Below are positions 43,526-52,340 of a DNA stretch of 64,000 nt, in pieces. The notes beneath the pieces are model-generated. The model ran no database searches. It was not told where the DNA came from and was given only the letters and a program-made list of their open reading frames with translations. Origin of the DNA: an uncultured Flavobacterium sp. GTDB lineage: Bacteria > Bacteroidota > Bacteroidia > Flavobacteriales > Flavobacteriaceae. Position 1 is the stretch's first letter, and each line of letters opens with the position of its first letter. The position numbers were made by a program, and so were the translations under genes. The stretch lies in assembly GCF_943913405.1 (NCBI RefSeq), contig NZ_CALTYA010000015.1, positions 1 to 64,000 of the forward strand, read 5' to 3'.

Positions 43526-45991
43526 TTGAAAACAAAACATACTTTTTTTGCAATACTTTTCCTCTTTTTAGGATTTTCATTATCTGCCCAAACGGCAAGA
43601 ATCAAAGGTGTAATCTTAGACGAAAAAAATCAACCTATTGAAGATGTGGAAGTCAGCCAAGGCAAAAATGCGACGACTTCTGACAAAACCGGATTTTATA
43701 TTTTGACAGTTCCTGCGAATAGAAAAATCACTGTGGTTTTTGCGCATTTGTCAAACAAAAGTTCTTCTGTCGATATTGAATTGAAGCCTAACGAAGATTA
43801 TGAATTTAATCCAGTTTTGAGCCAAAGAGTCGAGCAAATCGGGACAGTTGTGATTGTTGATAATCGCAAAAGAGTCGAGGGAATTGTAAATTTAGAACCT
43901 GCAACTATCAGAAGAATTCCTGGTGCAAATGCCGGAGTTGAAAATATTATAAAAACACTTCCTGGCGTAAATTCCAATAGTGAATTGAGCAGTGGTTACA
44001 ACGTAAGAGGAGGAAATTATGACGAAAATTTAGTTTATGTAAACGAAATCGAAGTCTATCGTCCGTTTTTGATTCGTTCTGGCCAGCAGGAAGGTTTGAG
44101 TTTTACAAATAGTGAAATGATTCAAAATGTGGATTTCTCTGCCGGAGGTTTCCAAGCAAAATATGGTGACAAATTATCATCCGTTTTAGATATTACTTAC
44201 CGCCGTCCTAAAAACTTTGCGGCTGCACTTGACGCAAGCCTTTTGGGAGGAAGCTTGACGGTTGAATCGGCTTCAAAAAACCAAAAATGGGCCGCAATCG
44301 TCGGAGCTCGTTACCGCGATAACAGCCTTTTGGTAAACAGCCAAGAGACAGAAACCAATTTCAAGCCGACTTTCGCTGACATACAGACTTATGTTACTTA
44401 CAATCCGTCAAATAAATGGGAGTGGAGTTTTTTAGGTAATATTTCCCAAAACAAATACAATTACCAGCCTTTAAGCCGCCAGACAAATTTTGGAACAATT
44501 GACGATCCTAAAGCGCTTTTGGTATTTTATCAAGGCCAAGAAAAAGACAAATATGAAACCTATTTCGGAGCGATAAAATCTTCTTATAAAGTGAATGAAA
44601 AATTTACTTTAAAGTTCATTACTTCGGCTTATCATACTTTAGAACAAGAGCATTTTGATATTTTGGCGAATTATAGTTTTGGTGAATTAGATACGAATAT
44701 TGGTTCAGGAAGTCTTGGCGATATTGTCTATTCTGAAGAAATCGGATCGCAATTGAGCCACGCCAGAAATGATTTGGATGCCTTAATTTTCAATGCTGAA
44801 GTGAAAGGTTTTCATGATATAAAAGATAATAAGATCGAGTGGGGCTTTAAATATACAAGAGAAGATATTCGTGATAGAGTTGTAGAATGGGAAGTAATCG
44901 ATTCTGCTGGGTTTTCTTTAAATCCGCCAATAATAAATCTTCCTAAAAACGACCAGCCTTACAATCCTTATCTTGGGCCATTGGTTCCGTTTAAGAATGT
45001 CAGAGCTATGAATTATACTAAAATTGACAGGCTTTCTGGATATGTTCAATGGAGTAAAAAAAGCACAATTGGAAGACACGATGTTTGGTATAATGCCGGA
45101 GTCAGAGCGCACAATTGGCAAGTGGAAGCCGATGGCGAAAGCGGAAAAAGCCAAACCACTTTTAGCCCAAGAGCACAATTTGCAATCAAGCCTGATTGGG
45201 ATAAAGATATGGTTTTCAGGCTTTCAGGAGGTCTGTATCACCAACCGCCATTTTACCGCGAACTCCGAGATTCTTCGGGAACTGTCAGGCCAAATGTAAA
45301 AGCACAGCAGTCGATTCATGTGGTTTTAAGCAATGATTATAGCTTCCAAATGTGGACAAGGCCGTTTAAATTGGTTACGGAAGCTTACTATAAATCAATG
45401 TCTGACGTAAATACTTATACTTTAGACAATGTCAGAATTCGCTACAGCGCAAACAATGATGCGAAAGCTTATGCGACTGGTTTTGACGCGCGTTTGAACG
45501 GAGAATTTGTGCCAGGAACAGAATCTTGGTTTAGTTTCGGCTACATGAAAACAGAAGAAAATATCAACGATCGCGGTTATATTGCAAGACCAACAGACCA
45601 AAGATTGAAATTTGGAATTTTGTTTCAAGATTATATCGAAAAAATCCCTAACTTGAAATTATATTTGAATTTGGTTTACAATACGGGACTTCCGGGAGGT
45701 TCGCCTTCTTACGCAGATCCTTATGTGTACCAAAGCAGGCTTCGCGATTACCGCCGTGCAGATGTTGGTTTTTCTTATGTTTTTACAGAAAAAAATGCTT
45801 CAAGACCTGACGGACATTGGCTAAAACGATTCAAAGATTTGTCATTGGGACTTGAAATTTTCAACCTTTTCAACAACCAAAATGCGATAACAAATACTTG
45901 GGTAAGAGATGTATACTCAAAAGCACAATACGGAATTCCGAATTATATGACAACTCGTGTTTTCAATGTTAAGTTGACGGCAAGATTATAA
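43526..45991 (+). CDS. TonB-dependent outer membrane receptor with carboxypeptidase-like N-domain
   Basis: An 821-residue outer-membrane protein. The signal peptide is MKTKHTFFAILFLFLGFSLSA. Then a CarboxypepD_reg-like beta-sandwich (RIKGVILDEKNQPIEDVEVS), the plug domain (TLPGVNSNSELSSGYNVRGG), and a barrel of about 22 strands to the terminal aromatic-type strand NVKLTARL. It starts with TTG, 11 bases after the M23 gene. Such receptors import large substrates with TonB; the substrate is unknown. Confidence 0.9.
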   Translation: MKTKHTFFAILFLFLGFSLSAQTARIKGVILDEKNQPIEDVEVSQGKNATTSDKTGFYILTVPANRKITVVFAHLSNKSSSVDIELKPNEDYEFNPVLSQRVEQIGTVVIVDNRKRVEGIVNLEPATIRRIPGANAGVENIIKTLPGVNSNSELSSGYNVRGGNYDENLVYVNEIEVYRPFLIRSGQQEGLSFTNSEMIQNVDFSAGGFQAKYGDKLSSVLDITYRRPKNFAAALDASLLGGSLTVESASKNQKWAAIVGARYRDNSLLVNSQETETNFKPTFADIQTYVTYNPSNKWEWSFLGNISQNKYNYQPLSRQTNFGTIDDPKALLVFYQGQEKDKYETYFGAIKSSYKVNEKFTLKFITSAYHTLEQEHFDILANYSFGELDTNIGSGSLGDIVYSEEIGSQLSHARNDLDALIFNAEVKGFHDIKDNKIEWGFKYTREDIRDRVVEWEVIDSAGFSLNPPIINLPKNDQPYNPYLGPLVPFKNVRAMNYTKIDRLSGYVQWSKKSTIGRHDVWYNAGVRAHNWQVEADGESGKSQTTFSPRAQFAIKPDWDKDMVFRLSGGLYHQPPFYRELRDSSGTVRPNVKAQQSIHVVLSNDYSFQMWTRPFKLVTEAYYKSMSDVNTYTLDNVRIRYSANNDAKAYATGFDARLNGEFVPGTESWFSFGYMKTEENINDRGYIARPTDQRLKFGILFQDYIEKIPNLKLYLNLVYNTGLPGGSPSYADPYVYQSRLRDYRRADVGFSYVFTEKNASRPDGHWLKRFKDLSLGLEIFNLFNNQNAITNTWVRDVYSKAQYGIPNYMTTRVFNVKLTARL

Positions 45992-46016
45992 ATTTAGACT
46001 TTAGCAATTTTATCTT

Positions 46017-46024
46017 TATATTTG
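46017..46024 (+). promoter_or_regulatory. -7 promoter element of the EF-hand-like lipoprotein gene
   Basis: TATATTTG matches TAnnTTTG and lies 24 bases before the ATG at 46049. Confidence 0.6.
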
Positions 46025-46048
46025 AATTACTATTTATAAGAGCAAAAA

Positions 46049-46807
46049 ATGAAAAATTTTTCAAAATATTCCTTACTGATTGCATTGGCTCTTTTGGCTT
46101 CGTGCAAAGAAAAAACGGAAACTCCGAAAGTGATCTATGAAGATACAAAAACGGTTAAAGCTCCAGTAAAATCGGATTCTTCACAAATTAAAATTGCGGA
46201 TCTTCCAATTCATATGGAAGGCACAAAATATTTGATTCATGCGATTGGAGACGTTCGCATTTATGAAGGGACAAGCAGAACTTATGGGACAAGCAAAACG
46301 AATTCGGTAAGCTACGCCATTTCAAATTACAACCGTTTTGAATTGACAGGCTATTTTGAAAATCTGAAATTCCAGCATATTGATTCGACTGCCTTGAGAC
46401 CTTTGACAGATAAAAAAGTTCAAATTCAAACGGCAACTTTCCTGAATACGATTGCAGATAAATCTAAGAAGCAGATTCTGGTTTATACGCTCGTAGACAT
46501 GGACACAAACAAAGACGGAAAGTTAGATGCGAATGACATAAAATCGTTATACATAAGCGAATTCAACGGAACAAAATTCACCAAGATTTCGCAAGATTTC
46601 CAAGAATTAATTGACTGGAATATTGTTGAAGTACAAAATAGATTGTATTACAGAACAATTGAAGATATCAATAAAAATGGCGCTTTTGATAAAAATGACT
46701 TGGTTCATTATTATTATGTAGAATTGCTTTCTCCAGATTGGAAAACGCAAAAATACAATCCGATAGAAAATGAAAGTACGCCAAAAGCAGAAATACAAAA
46801 TCCTTAA
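46049..46807 (+). CDS. lipoprotein with two EF-hand-like calcium loops
   Basis: A 252-residue predicted lipoprotein; the lipobox LLASC has its cysteine at residue 19. The body carries two loops that match the EF-hand/dockerin pattern: DTNKDGKLDANDI (Asp152, Asn154, Asp156, Gly157, Asp160) and DINKNGAFDKNDL (Asp206, Asn208, Asn210, Asp214). These are likely metal sites on the cell surface or in the periplasm. The rest is beta-rich and unrecognised. A terminator overlaps the stop. Confidence 0.75.
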   Translation: MKNFSKYSLLIALALLASCKEKTETPKVIYEDTKTVKAPVKSDSSQIKIADLPIHMEGTKYLIHAIGDVRIYEGTSRTYGTSKTNSVSYAISNYNRFELTGYFENLKFQHIDSTALRPLTDKKVQIQTATFLNTIADKSKKQILVYTLVDMDTNKDGKLDANDIKSLYISEFNGTKFTKISQDFQELIDWNIVEVQNRLYYRTIEDINKNGAFDKNDLVHYYYVELLSPDWKTQKYNPIENESTPKAEIQNP

Positions 46808-46828
46808 GCAATTAAGGATTTTTTTTTG
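46798..46828 (+). terminator. terminator after the EF-hand-like lipoprotein
   Basis: AAATCCTTAA (46798-46807) pairs with TTAAGGATTT (46812-46821), then TTTTTTT. The stop codon is part of the stem. Confidence 0.82.
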
Positions 46829-46838
46829 TAAATAATAA

Positions 46839-46872
46839 TTTGAAGATTTCTCAAACCAAATCTCTATTTTTG
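46839..46872 (+). promoter_or_regulatory. promoter of pyrD
   Basis: TTTG (46839-46842), 22 bases, TATTTTTG (46865-46872), giving a leader of about 15 bases before ATG 46893. Confidence 0.7.
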
Positions 46873-46892
46873 CAAAACACAACTAAACGGCA

Positions 46893-47912
46893 ATGTATAA
46901 ATCAATTATTCGTCCAATTCTTTTTTGGTATGATCCAGAAAAAATCCACTATTTTACTTTTTCAGCACTTCGATTTCTAAATAAGATCCCAGGATTTCCT
47001 GCAATTTTCAGATCACTTTATGAAGTTAAAGATCCTAGATTAGAAACGGAAGTTTTTGGTCTTAAATTCAAAAATCCTGTTGGCTTGGCTGCAGGTTTTG
47101 ACAAGGATGCAAAGCTTTACAAAGAACTTTCTAATCTTGGTTTCGGCTTTATTGAAATCGGAACACTTACGCCAAAAGGACAAGAAGGAAATCCGAAAAA
47201 AAGACTTTTTCGCTTAAAAGAAGATTCTGGAATTATCAACAGAATGGGATTTAATAACGGAGGCGTTTTAGAAGCTGTTGAAAGATTAAAGAAAAACGAT
47301 GGCGTTTTAATTGGAGGAAATATCGGTAAAAACAAGCTGACTTCCAACGAAGAAGCAACTTCAGATTATGAAATTTGTTTTGATGCTTTGTATGATTACG
47401 TAGATTATTTCGTAGTGAATGTAAGTTCTCCGAATACGCCAAATCTTCGTGCTTTGCAAGATAAAGAGCCATTGACGGAATTGCTTCAGACTTTGCAAAA
47501 CAAAAATTTGGCAAAGCCTAAGCAAAAGCCAATTTTGCTGAAAATTGCTCCTGATTTGACAGACGAACAGCTTTTAGATATTATTGATATTGTAAATGAG
47601 ACTAAAATTGCTGGCGTAATTGCTACAAATACGACAATTTCAAGAGAAGGTTTGCATTCTGTAAATAAAATTGAAATGGGCGGATTATCAGGAAAACCTT
47701 TGACCAAACGTTCGACCGAAGTGATTCGATTTTTATCAGAGAAAAGTAATAAATCATTTCCAATTGTTGGAGTTGGAGGAATTCATTCTGCTGAAGATGC
47801 TATTGAAAAACTAGAAGCGGGTGCAAGTTTGATTCAATTATATACCGGATTTATTTACGAAGGCCCTAATTTAATCAAGCAAATCAATCGAAAAATTTTG
47901 GAAAAAAAATAA
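46893..47912 (+). CDS. pyrD: dihydroorotate dehydrogenase (quinone), class 2
   Basis: PyrD oxidises dihydroorotate to orotate, passing electrons to quinone at the inner membrane. It has 339 residues. The N-terminal amphipathic region (SIIRPILFWYDPEKIHYFTFS) is the membrane-binding helix pair typical of class 2. Then FKNPVGLAAGFDK, the catalytic serine in NVSSPNTPNLR, and the FMN-binding segments NTTI and GVGGI follow. An HMG-CoA lyase-type gene follows after 60 bases. Confidence 0.95.
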   Translation: MYKSIIRPILFWYDPEKIHYFTFSALRFLNKIPGFPAIFRSLYEVKDPRLETEVFGLKFKNPVGLAAGFDKDAKLYKELSNLGFGFIEIGTLTPKGQEGNPKKRLFRLKEDSGIINRMGFNNGGVLEAVERLKKNDGVLIGGNIGKNKLTSNEEATSDYEICFDALYDYVDYFVVNVSSPNTPNLRALQDKEPLTELLQTLQNKNLAKPKQKPILLKIAPDLTDEQLLDIIDIVNETKIAGVIATNTTISREGLHSVNKIEMGGLSGKPLTKRSTEVIRFLSEKSNKSFPIVGVGGIHSAEDAIEKLEAGASLIQLYTGFIYEGPNLIKQINRKILEKK

Positions 47913-47957
47913 TTTCCTAAAATAAAAAATCGATTTCGTAAAATCTATTACTTTCCA

Positions 47958-47965
47958 TATCTTTG
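47958..47965 (+). promoter_or_regulatory. -7 element just before the HMG-CoA lyase start
   Basis: TATCTTTG ends 7 bases before the ATG at 47973, so any transcript from it would have almost no leader. Confidence 0.5.
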
Positions 47966-47972
47966 AACTTCT

Positions 47973-48836
47973 ATGGAAAAAGTAAAAATCATCGAATGTC
48001 CGAGGGATGCAATGCAAGGAATCAAGGCATTTATCCCAACTGAAAAAAAAGTGGACTATATCCAATCGCTTTTGCGCGTGGGTTTTGATACCATAGATTT
48101 TGGAAGTTTTGTCTCTCCAAAAGCGATTCCGCAGATGGTTGACACGGCTGAAGTACTTTCGAGATTAGATTTATCGCAGACAAAAAGCAAGCTTTTGTCG
48201 ATTATTGCAAATACGCAAGGCGCTGAAACGGCTTCAAAACACAAAGAAATTCAATATTTGGGCTATCCATTTTCGATTTCGGAAAACTTTCAGATGCGAA
48301 ATACACACAAAACTATTGCGGAGTCTTTGGTGACTTTGCAAGAGATTCTAGATATTGCGAATGCGACTGATAAAGAAGTAGTAGCCTATCTTTCCATGGG
48401 ATTTGGAAATCCTTATGGAGATCCTTGGAATGTGGAAATAGTGGGTGAATGGACAGAAAGATTATCAAACATGGGAGTGAAGATATTGTCGCTTTCAGAT
48501 ACTGTCGGTTCTTCAACACCAGAAGTTATCGAATATTTATTTTCGAATTTGATTCCAAATTACAAGCATATCGAATTTGGAGCACACCTACACACGACTC
48601 CAGATAAGTGGTTTGAAAAAGTAGATGCCGCTTACAAATCAGGATGCCGCAGATTTGACGGCGCGATCCAAGGTTTTGGAGGCTGTCCGATGGCAAAAGA
48701 TGATTTGACAGGCAACATGCCTACAGAGAAAATGCTGTCTTATTTTACTGCCCAAAAGGCACCTACTGAAACCAGCCCCATGAGTTTCGAAAGTGCTTAT
48801 AATGAAGCTACTAAAATCTTTACAGTTTACCATTAA
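47973..48836 (+). CDS. hydroxymethylglutaryl-CoA lyase family enzyme
   Basis: A 287-residue TIM-barrel lyase: ECPRDAMQG near residue 9 (Arg/Asp of the active site), LSLSDTVGSSTPE in the middle, the metal-site EFGAHLHTTP, and GFGGCPMAKDDLTGNMPTE near the C-terminus with the catalytic cysteine. HMG-CoA lyase cleaves HMG-CoA to acetoacetate and acetyl-CoA in leucine breakdown. The order of motifs fits that enzyme, but related lyases share them; leucine-pathway genes are not adjacent. Confidence 0.88.
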   Translation: MEKVKIIECPRDAMQGIKAFIPTEKKVDYIQSLLRVGFDTIDFGSFVSPKAIPQMVDTAEVLSRLDLSQTKSKLLSIIANTQGAETASKHKEIQYLGYPFSISENFQMRNTHKTIAESLVTLQEILDIANATDKEVVAYLSMGFGNPYGDPWNVEIVGEWTERLSNMGVKILSLSDTVGSSTPEVIEYLFSNLIPNYKHIEFGAHLHTTPDKWFEKVDAAYKSGCRRFDGAIQGFGGCPMAKDDLTGNMPTEKMLSYFTAQKAPTETSPMSFESAYNEATKIFTVYH

Positions 48837-48867
48837 TTTTCTATTTTAGCGTTTTAAATCTTTCAGT

Positions 48868-50748
48868 TTGTTTCAATTTTCTGCAACACGCTCTTTATTG
48901 CTTTTTATGCTCTTGGTTTTTTCCAAAGGCTATTCTTCGCCTGCAAATGATTCTGTGAAGTATTATCTCGATGAATCAAAGAAAAATCTTTACATTGATT
49001 TTCCAAAAGCAAAATTATATTTAGAGAAAGCTGATTTTTTTGCACACCAATCTAAAAATAAAGACTTGATTGCTGATGTTGCGCATAATTATGGTGGTAC
49101 ATATTATAATTTAGGCTCGTATGATATTGCCATGAAAAAATTTATGGAGGCCTTGTTAATTTATGAATCAACAAATAATAAGCTCGGAATTTCAAAATGC
49201 CTCATGGGGCAAGGCTTGGTACAACAAGGAATTGATCGAAATGAGGAAGCGATAAAATTATTCGAGCGTGCGATAGTTTTAAATAAAGAAACGGGAAATA
49301 AAATCTTACTCAGCAAAAACCTTTTGAATATTGGCATTTCTGAAATAGAATTGAATAGGAAGGAAAGTGCTTATAAAAATTTTATGCTTTCTTACAAGAT
49401 GGCGGTTTCCAATAGAGATTTTGAGATGCAGCATTTTGGGTTGAATAAATTAGGAAGCATTCATTACCTTAGAAATAATCTAGATTCTTCGATTTATTAT
49501 TACAAAAAACTAATTTTGGATGTAAATAAGCCAAATAACTGGGAATTATCATTTGCTTACACCGGACTTTCAGAAGCTTTTCTGAAGAAAGGAGATTATA
49601 AAACTGCTGAAAAATATGGGCTTCAAGGTTTCAAAATGGCTGAAAAAGCTGAAGCTAAATGGGACATCGCTAAGGCTTCAGGAGTTTTAGCAGCGGTTTT
49701 TAAAGAAGAAGGAAATTTTGAGGAAGCTTATAAATACTTAAAAATAAACAAGACTTACACTGATTCTCTCTTTGACGAAACCAAGCTGCAGCAGATTAAT
49801 CTCTTGCAGTTAAAAACTACAGAATCACAAAATGAAAAATTATCTACGCTGAATGAAATCTCAAAACAGAAGCTAAAATATGGCAGAATTTTAGTTATTT
49901 CAATGGTTTTATTATTGCTTTTTCTTCTCATAATTTTATATCAATATTATAGAAACAGTAAATTTAAGCAGAGGCTTTACGAAGAATTAGAGAGAAAAAA
50001 TAGCGATATTAAAAAGAGGAAAGATTTGATTAAAAGCCAAAATCAGACTTTGAGCGATTTGAATAAAACTAAAAACAGGCTTTTTTCGATACTTTCACAT
50101 GACTTAAAATCGCCAATTGCTTCCATTCACCAAGTTTTAGAACTTTTGGAATTTGGAAATATTACAGATGAAGAGATGAAAATTATCACTGAACATCTTA
50201 TGATTCAGGTGGAAGGAACATCACGGTTGCTCAATAATCTTCTGCATTGGTCGATGACGCAACTTGACGGCGCAACAACAAATAGGGAGGATTTGGTTTT
50301 ACAAGATATCCTGCAAGATTCAATTGCAGCGATGCTTTTGGTGATTGATAATAAAGAAATTGAAATCGTCAATTTGCATTCTAAAAATAGTGAAAAAATT
50401 AGAGCCGATAAAGGCCATGTTCATGTGATTTTGAATAATTTATTGTCAAATGCAGTCAAGTTTACACCAAAAAGAGGAAAAATTGAGATTAAATATTCTG
50501 AAGATGTTCTTTTTTACAATCTTCATATAATCAATTCAGGTTCAGAAATTTCCCAAATAAAAATTGACGAAATTCTGAATTTTGAAAAAAGGATGCCTTC
50601 TGAAAAAGGTACAGGATTAGAGGAAGGCACTGGCTTGGGACTACTTTTGGTAAAGCAATTCCTCTCAGATAATAAGGGGAAATTACAAGTTATAAATCAT
50701 CCCGAAGATGGTACAGAATTTATAGTTTCGTTTGAGAAAGCTAAATAA
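48868..50748 (+). CDS. TPR-containing membrane histidine kinase
   Basis: A 626-residue sensor kinase starting with TTG. An N-terminal signal-like segment (SLLLFMLLVFSKGYSS) precedes about six TPR units in the periplasm (60-310), a membrane helix near 334-355 (ILVISMVLLLLFLLIILY), a coiled coil, then HisKA with His411 in FSILSHDLKSP. The HATPase domain has N-box NNLLSNAVKF and G-box GTGLGLLLVK. An alternative ATG at 48907 is possible. It is an orphan kinase; the NarL-type regulator at 8 kb lacks a kinase but is 40 kb away. Confidence 0.9.
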   Translation: MFQFSATRSLLLFMLLVFSKGYSSPANDSVKYYLDESKKNLYIDFPKAKLYLEKADFFAHQSKNKDLIADVAHNYGGTYYNLGSYDIAMKKFMEALLIYESTNNKLGISKCLMGQGLVQQGIDRNEEAIKLFERAIVLNKETGNKILLSKNLLNIGISEIELNRKESAYKNFMLSYKMAVSNRDFEMQHFGLNKLGSIHYLRNNLDSSIYYYKKLILDVNKPNNWELSFAYTGLSEAFLKKGDYKTAEKYGLQGFKMAEKAEAKWDIAKASGVLAAVFKEEGNFEEAYKYLKINKTYTDSLFDETKLQQINLLQLKTTESQNEKLSTLNEISKQKLKYGRILVISMVLLLLFLLIILYQYYRNSKFKQRLYEELERKNSDIKKRKDLIKSQNQTLSDLNKTKNRLFSILSHDLKSPIASIHQVLELLEFGNITDEEMKIITEHLMIQVEGTSRLLNNLLHWSMTQLDGATTNREDLVLQDILQDSIAAMLLVIDNKEIEIVNLHSKNSEKIRADKGHVHVILNNLLSNAVKFTPKRGKIEIKYSEDVLFYNLHIINSGSEISQIKIDEILNFEKRMPSEKGTGLEEGTGLGLLLVKQFLSDNKGKLQVINHPEDGTEFIVSFEKAK

Positions 50749-50781
50749 ATACTAACATTTTCTTTTCTGTTAAGAAATGAC

Positions 50782-50789
50782 TATATTTG
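50782..50789 (+). promoter_or_regulatory. -7 promoter element of guaB
   Basis: TATATTTG. It lies downstream of an in-frame ATG at 50777, which excludes that start and supports ATG 50816 with a leader of about 22 bases. Confidence 0.7.
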
Positions 50790-50815
50790 CACGCAATTTA
50801 ACTACAAATTGCAAC

Positions 50816-52288
50816 ATGAAAGCACATACAACTAAAGTTATCGGAGAAGGTCTTACTTACGATGACGTTCTGCTAATCCCCAACTATTCTGAAATTTTAC
50901 CGCGCGAAGTAAGCATTCAATCTAAATTTTCTCGAAATATTACCTTAAACGTACCGATTGTTTCTGCAGCAATGGATACCGTTACCGAAAGCGCAATGGC
51001 AATTGCTATGGCTCAAGAAGGTGGAATCGGAGTTTTGCATAAAAACATGACTATCGAACAGCAAGCTGCTGAAGTCAGAAAAGTAAAAAGAGCAGAATCT
51101 GGAATGATCATTGATCCTGTGACTTTGCCTTTGTCAGCAACGGTTGGCGATGCAAAACAAGTCATGAGAGAATATAGTATTGGAGGAATTCCTGTGGTGG
51201 ATGAAAATCAAACTTTAAAAGGAATCGTTACAAACCGAGATTTACGTTTCGAAAAAAATAACACCCGTTCTATTTTAGAAGTGATGACAACCGAAAATCT
51301 GGTAACTGCCGGAGAAGGAACAACACTTGAAGTAGCCGAGGGAATTCTACAAAAAAATAAAATCGAAAAATTGCCTGTGGTAAATGCTGACTATAAATTG
51401 GTCGGATTGATTACTTTCAGAGATATTACAAAATTGACCCAAAAACCAATTGCAAACAAAGACAGATTTGGTCGTCTTCGCGTTGCCGCCGCTTTGGGAG
51501 TTACCGCTGACGCTGTAAAACGTGCAGAAGCTTTAGTAGCTGCAGGAGTTGACGCTGTAATTATCGATACCGCTCACGGACATACAAAAGGTGTGGTTGA
51601 TGTTTTGAAATTAGTAAAGAAAAGTTTTCCAGATTTAGATGTAATCGTTGGAAATATCGCCACTCCAGAAGCTGCTAAATATTTAGTTGAAAATGGTGCT
51701 GACGGTGTAAAAGTTGGAATCGGACCAGGTTCAATCTGTACAACGAGAGTTGTGGCAGGTGTTGGTTTTCCTCAATTTTCAGCTGTTCTTGAAGTTGCTG
51801 CGGCAATAAAAGGTTCTGGTGTTCCAGTAATTGCTGATGGCGGAATTCGTTACACGGGAGATATTCCAAAGGCGATTGCCGCTGGAGCTGACTGCGTAAT
51901 GTTAGGTTCGCTTTTGGCAGGAACAAAAGAATCTCCAGGTGAAACAATCATTTTCGAAGGAAGAAAATTCAAGTCTTATAGAGGAATGGGATCTGTTGAA
52001 GCGATGCAAGAAGGTTCAAAAGACCGTTATTTCCAAGATGTGGAAGACGATATCAAAAAATTGGTTCCAGAAGGCATTGTGGGAAGAGTTCCTTACAAAG
52101 GAGAACTTTTCGAGAGCATGCTTCAATTCATCGGTGGTTTAAGAGCCGGAATGGGTTATTGTGGTTCAAAAAATATCGAAACTTTGCAAGAAACAGGACG
52201 TTTTGTGAGAATCACCGCAAGTGGAATCGGTGAAAGTCATCCTCACAATGTGACAATTACAAAAGAAGCTCCGAATTATTCGAGATAA
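50816..52288 (+). CDS. guaB: inosine-5'-monophosphate dehydrogenase
   Basis: GuaB makes XMP from IMP, the committed step of GMP synthesis. From ATG 50816 it is 490 residues. The barrel motifs are LTYDDVLLIPNYS, the catalytic cysteine in GPGSICTTRVVAG, the mobile flap, and RYFQDVEDD. The two CBS domains are inserted between about 95 and 205 (SIGGIPVVDENQTLKGIVTN, EKLPVVNADYKLVGLITF). An upstream in-frame ATG (50777) lies before the promoter box and is rejected. It is convergent with the antiporter gene; a shared terminator separates them. Confidence 0.97.
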   Translation: MKAHTTKVIGEGLTYDDVLLIPNYSEILPREVSIQSKFSRNITLNVPIVSAAMDTVTESAMAIAMAQEGGIGVLHKNMTIEQQAAEVRKVKRAESGMIIDPVTLPLSATVGDAKQVMREYSIGGIPVVDENQTLKGIVTNRDLRFEKNNTRSILEVMTTENLVTAGEGTTLEVAEGILQKNKIEKLPVVNADYKLVGLITFRDITKLTQKPIANKDRFGRLRVAAALGVTADAVKRAEALVAAGVDAVIIDTAHGHTKGVVDVLKLVKKSFPDLDVIVGNIATPEAAKYLVENGADGVKVGIGPGSICTTRVVAGVGFPQFSAVLEVAAAIKGSGVPVIADGGIRYTGDIPKAIAAGADCVMLGSLLAGTKESPGETIIFEGRKFKSYRGMGSVEAMQEGSKDRYFQDVEDDIKKLVPEGIVGRVPYKGELFESMLQFIGGLRAGMGYCGSKNIETLQETGRFVRITASGIGESHPHNVTITKEAPNYSR

Positions 52289-52304
52289 TATTTTTCAATT
52301 TATA

Positions 52305-52340
52305 AAAAAGCCGAAGTCTAAAATTAGATTTCGGCTTTTT
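52305..52340. terminator. bidirectional terminator guaB / antiporter
   Basis: AAAAAGCCGAA-TCTAA (52305-52321) pairs with TTAGA-TTCGGCTTTTT (52324-52340); T and A runs on both sides suit convergent genes. Confidence 0.85.
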
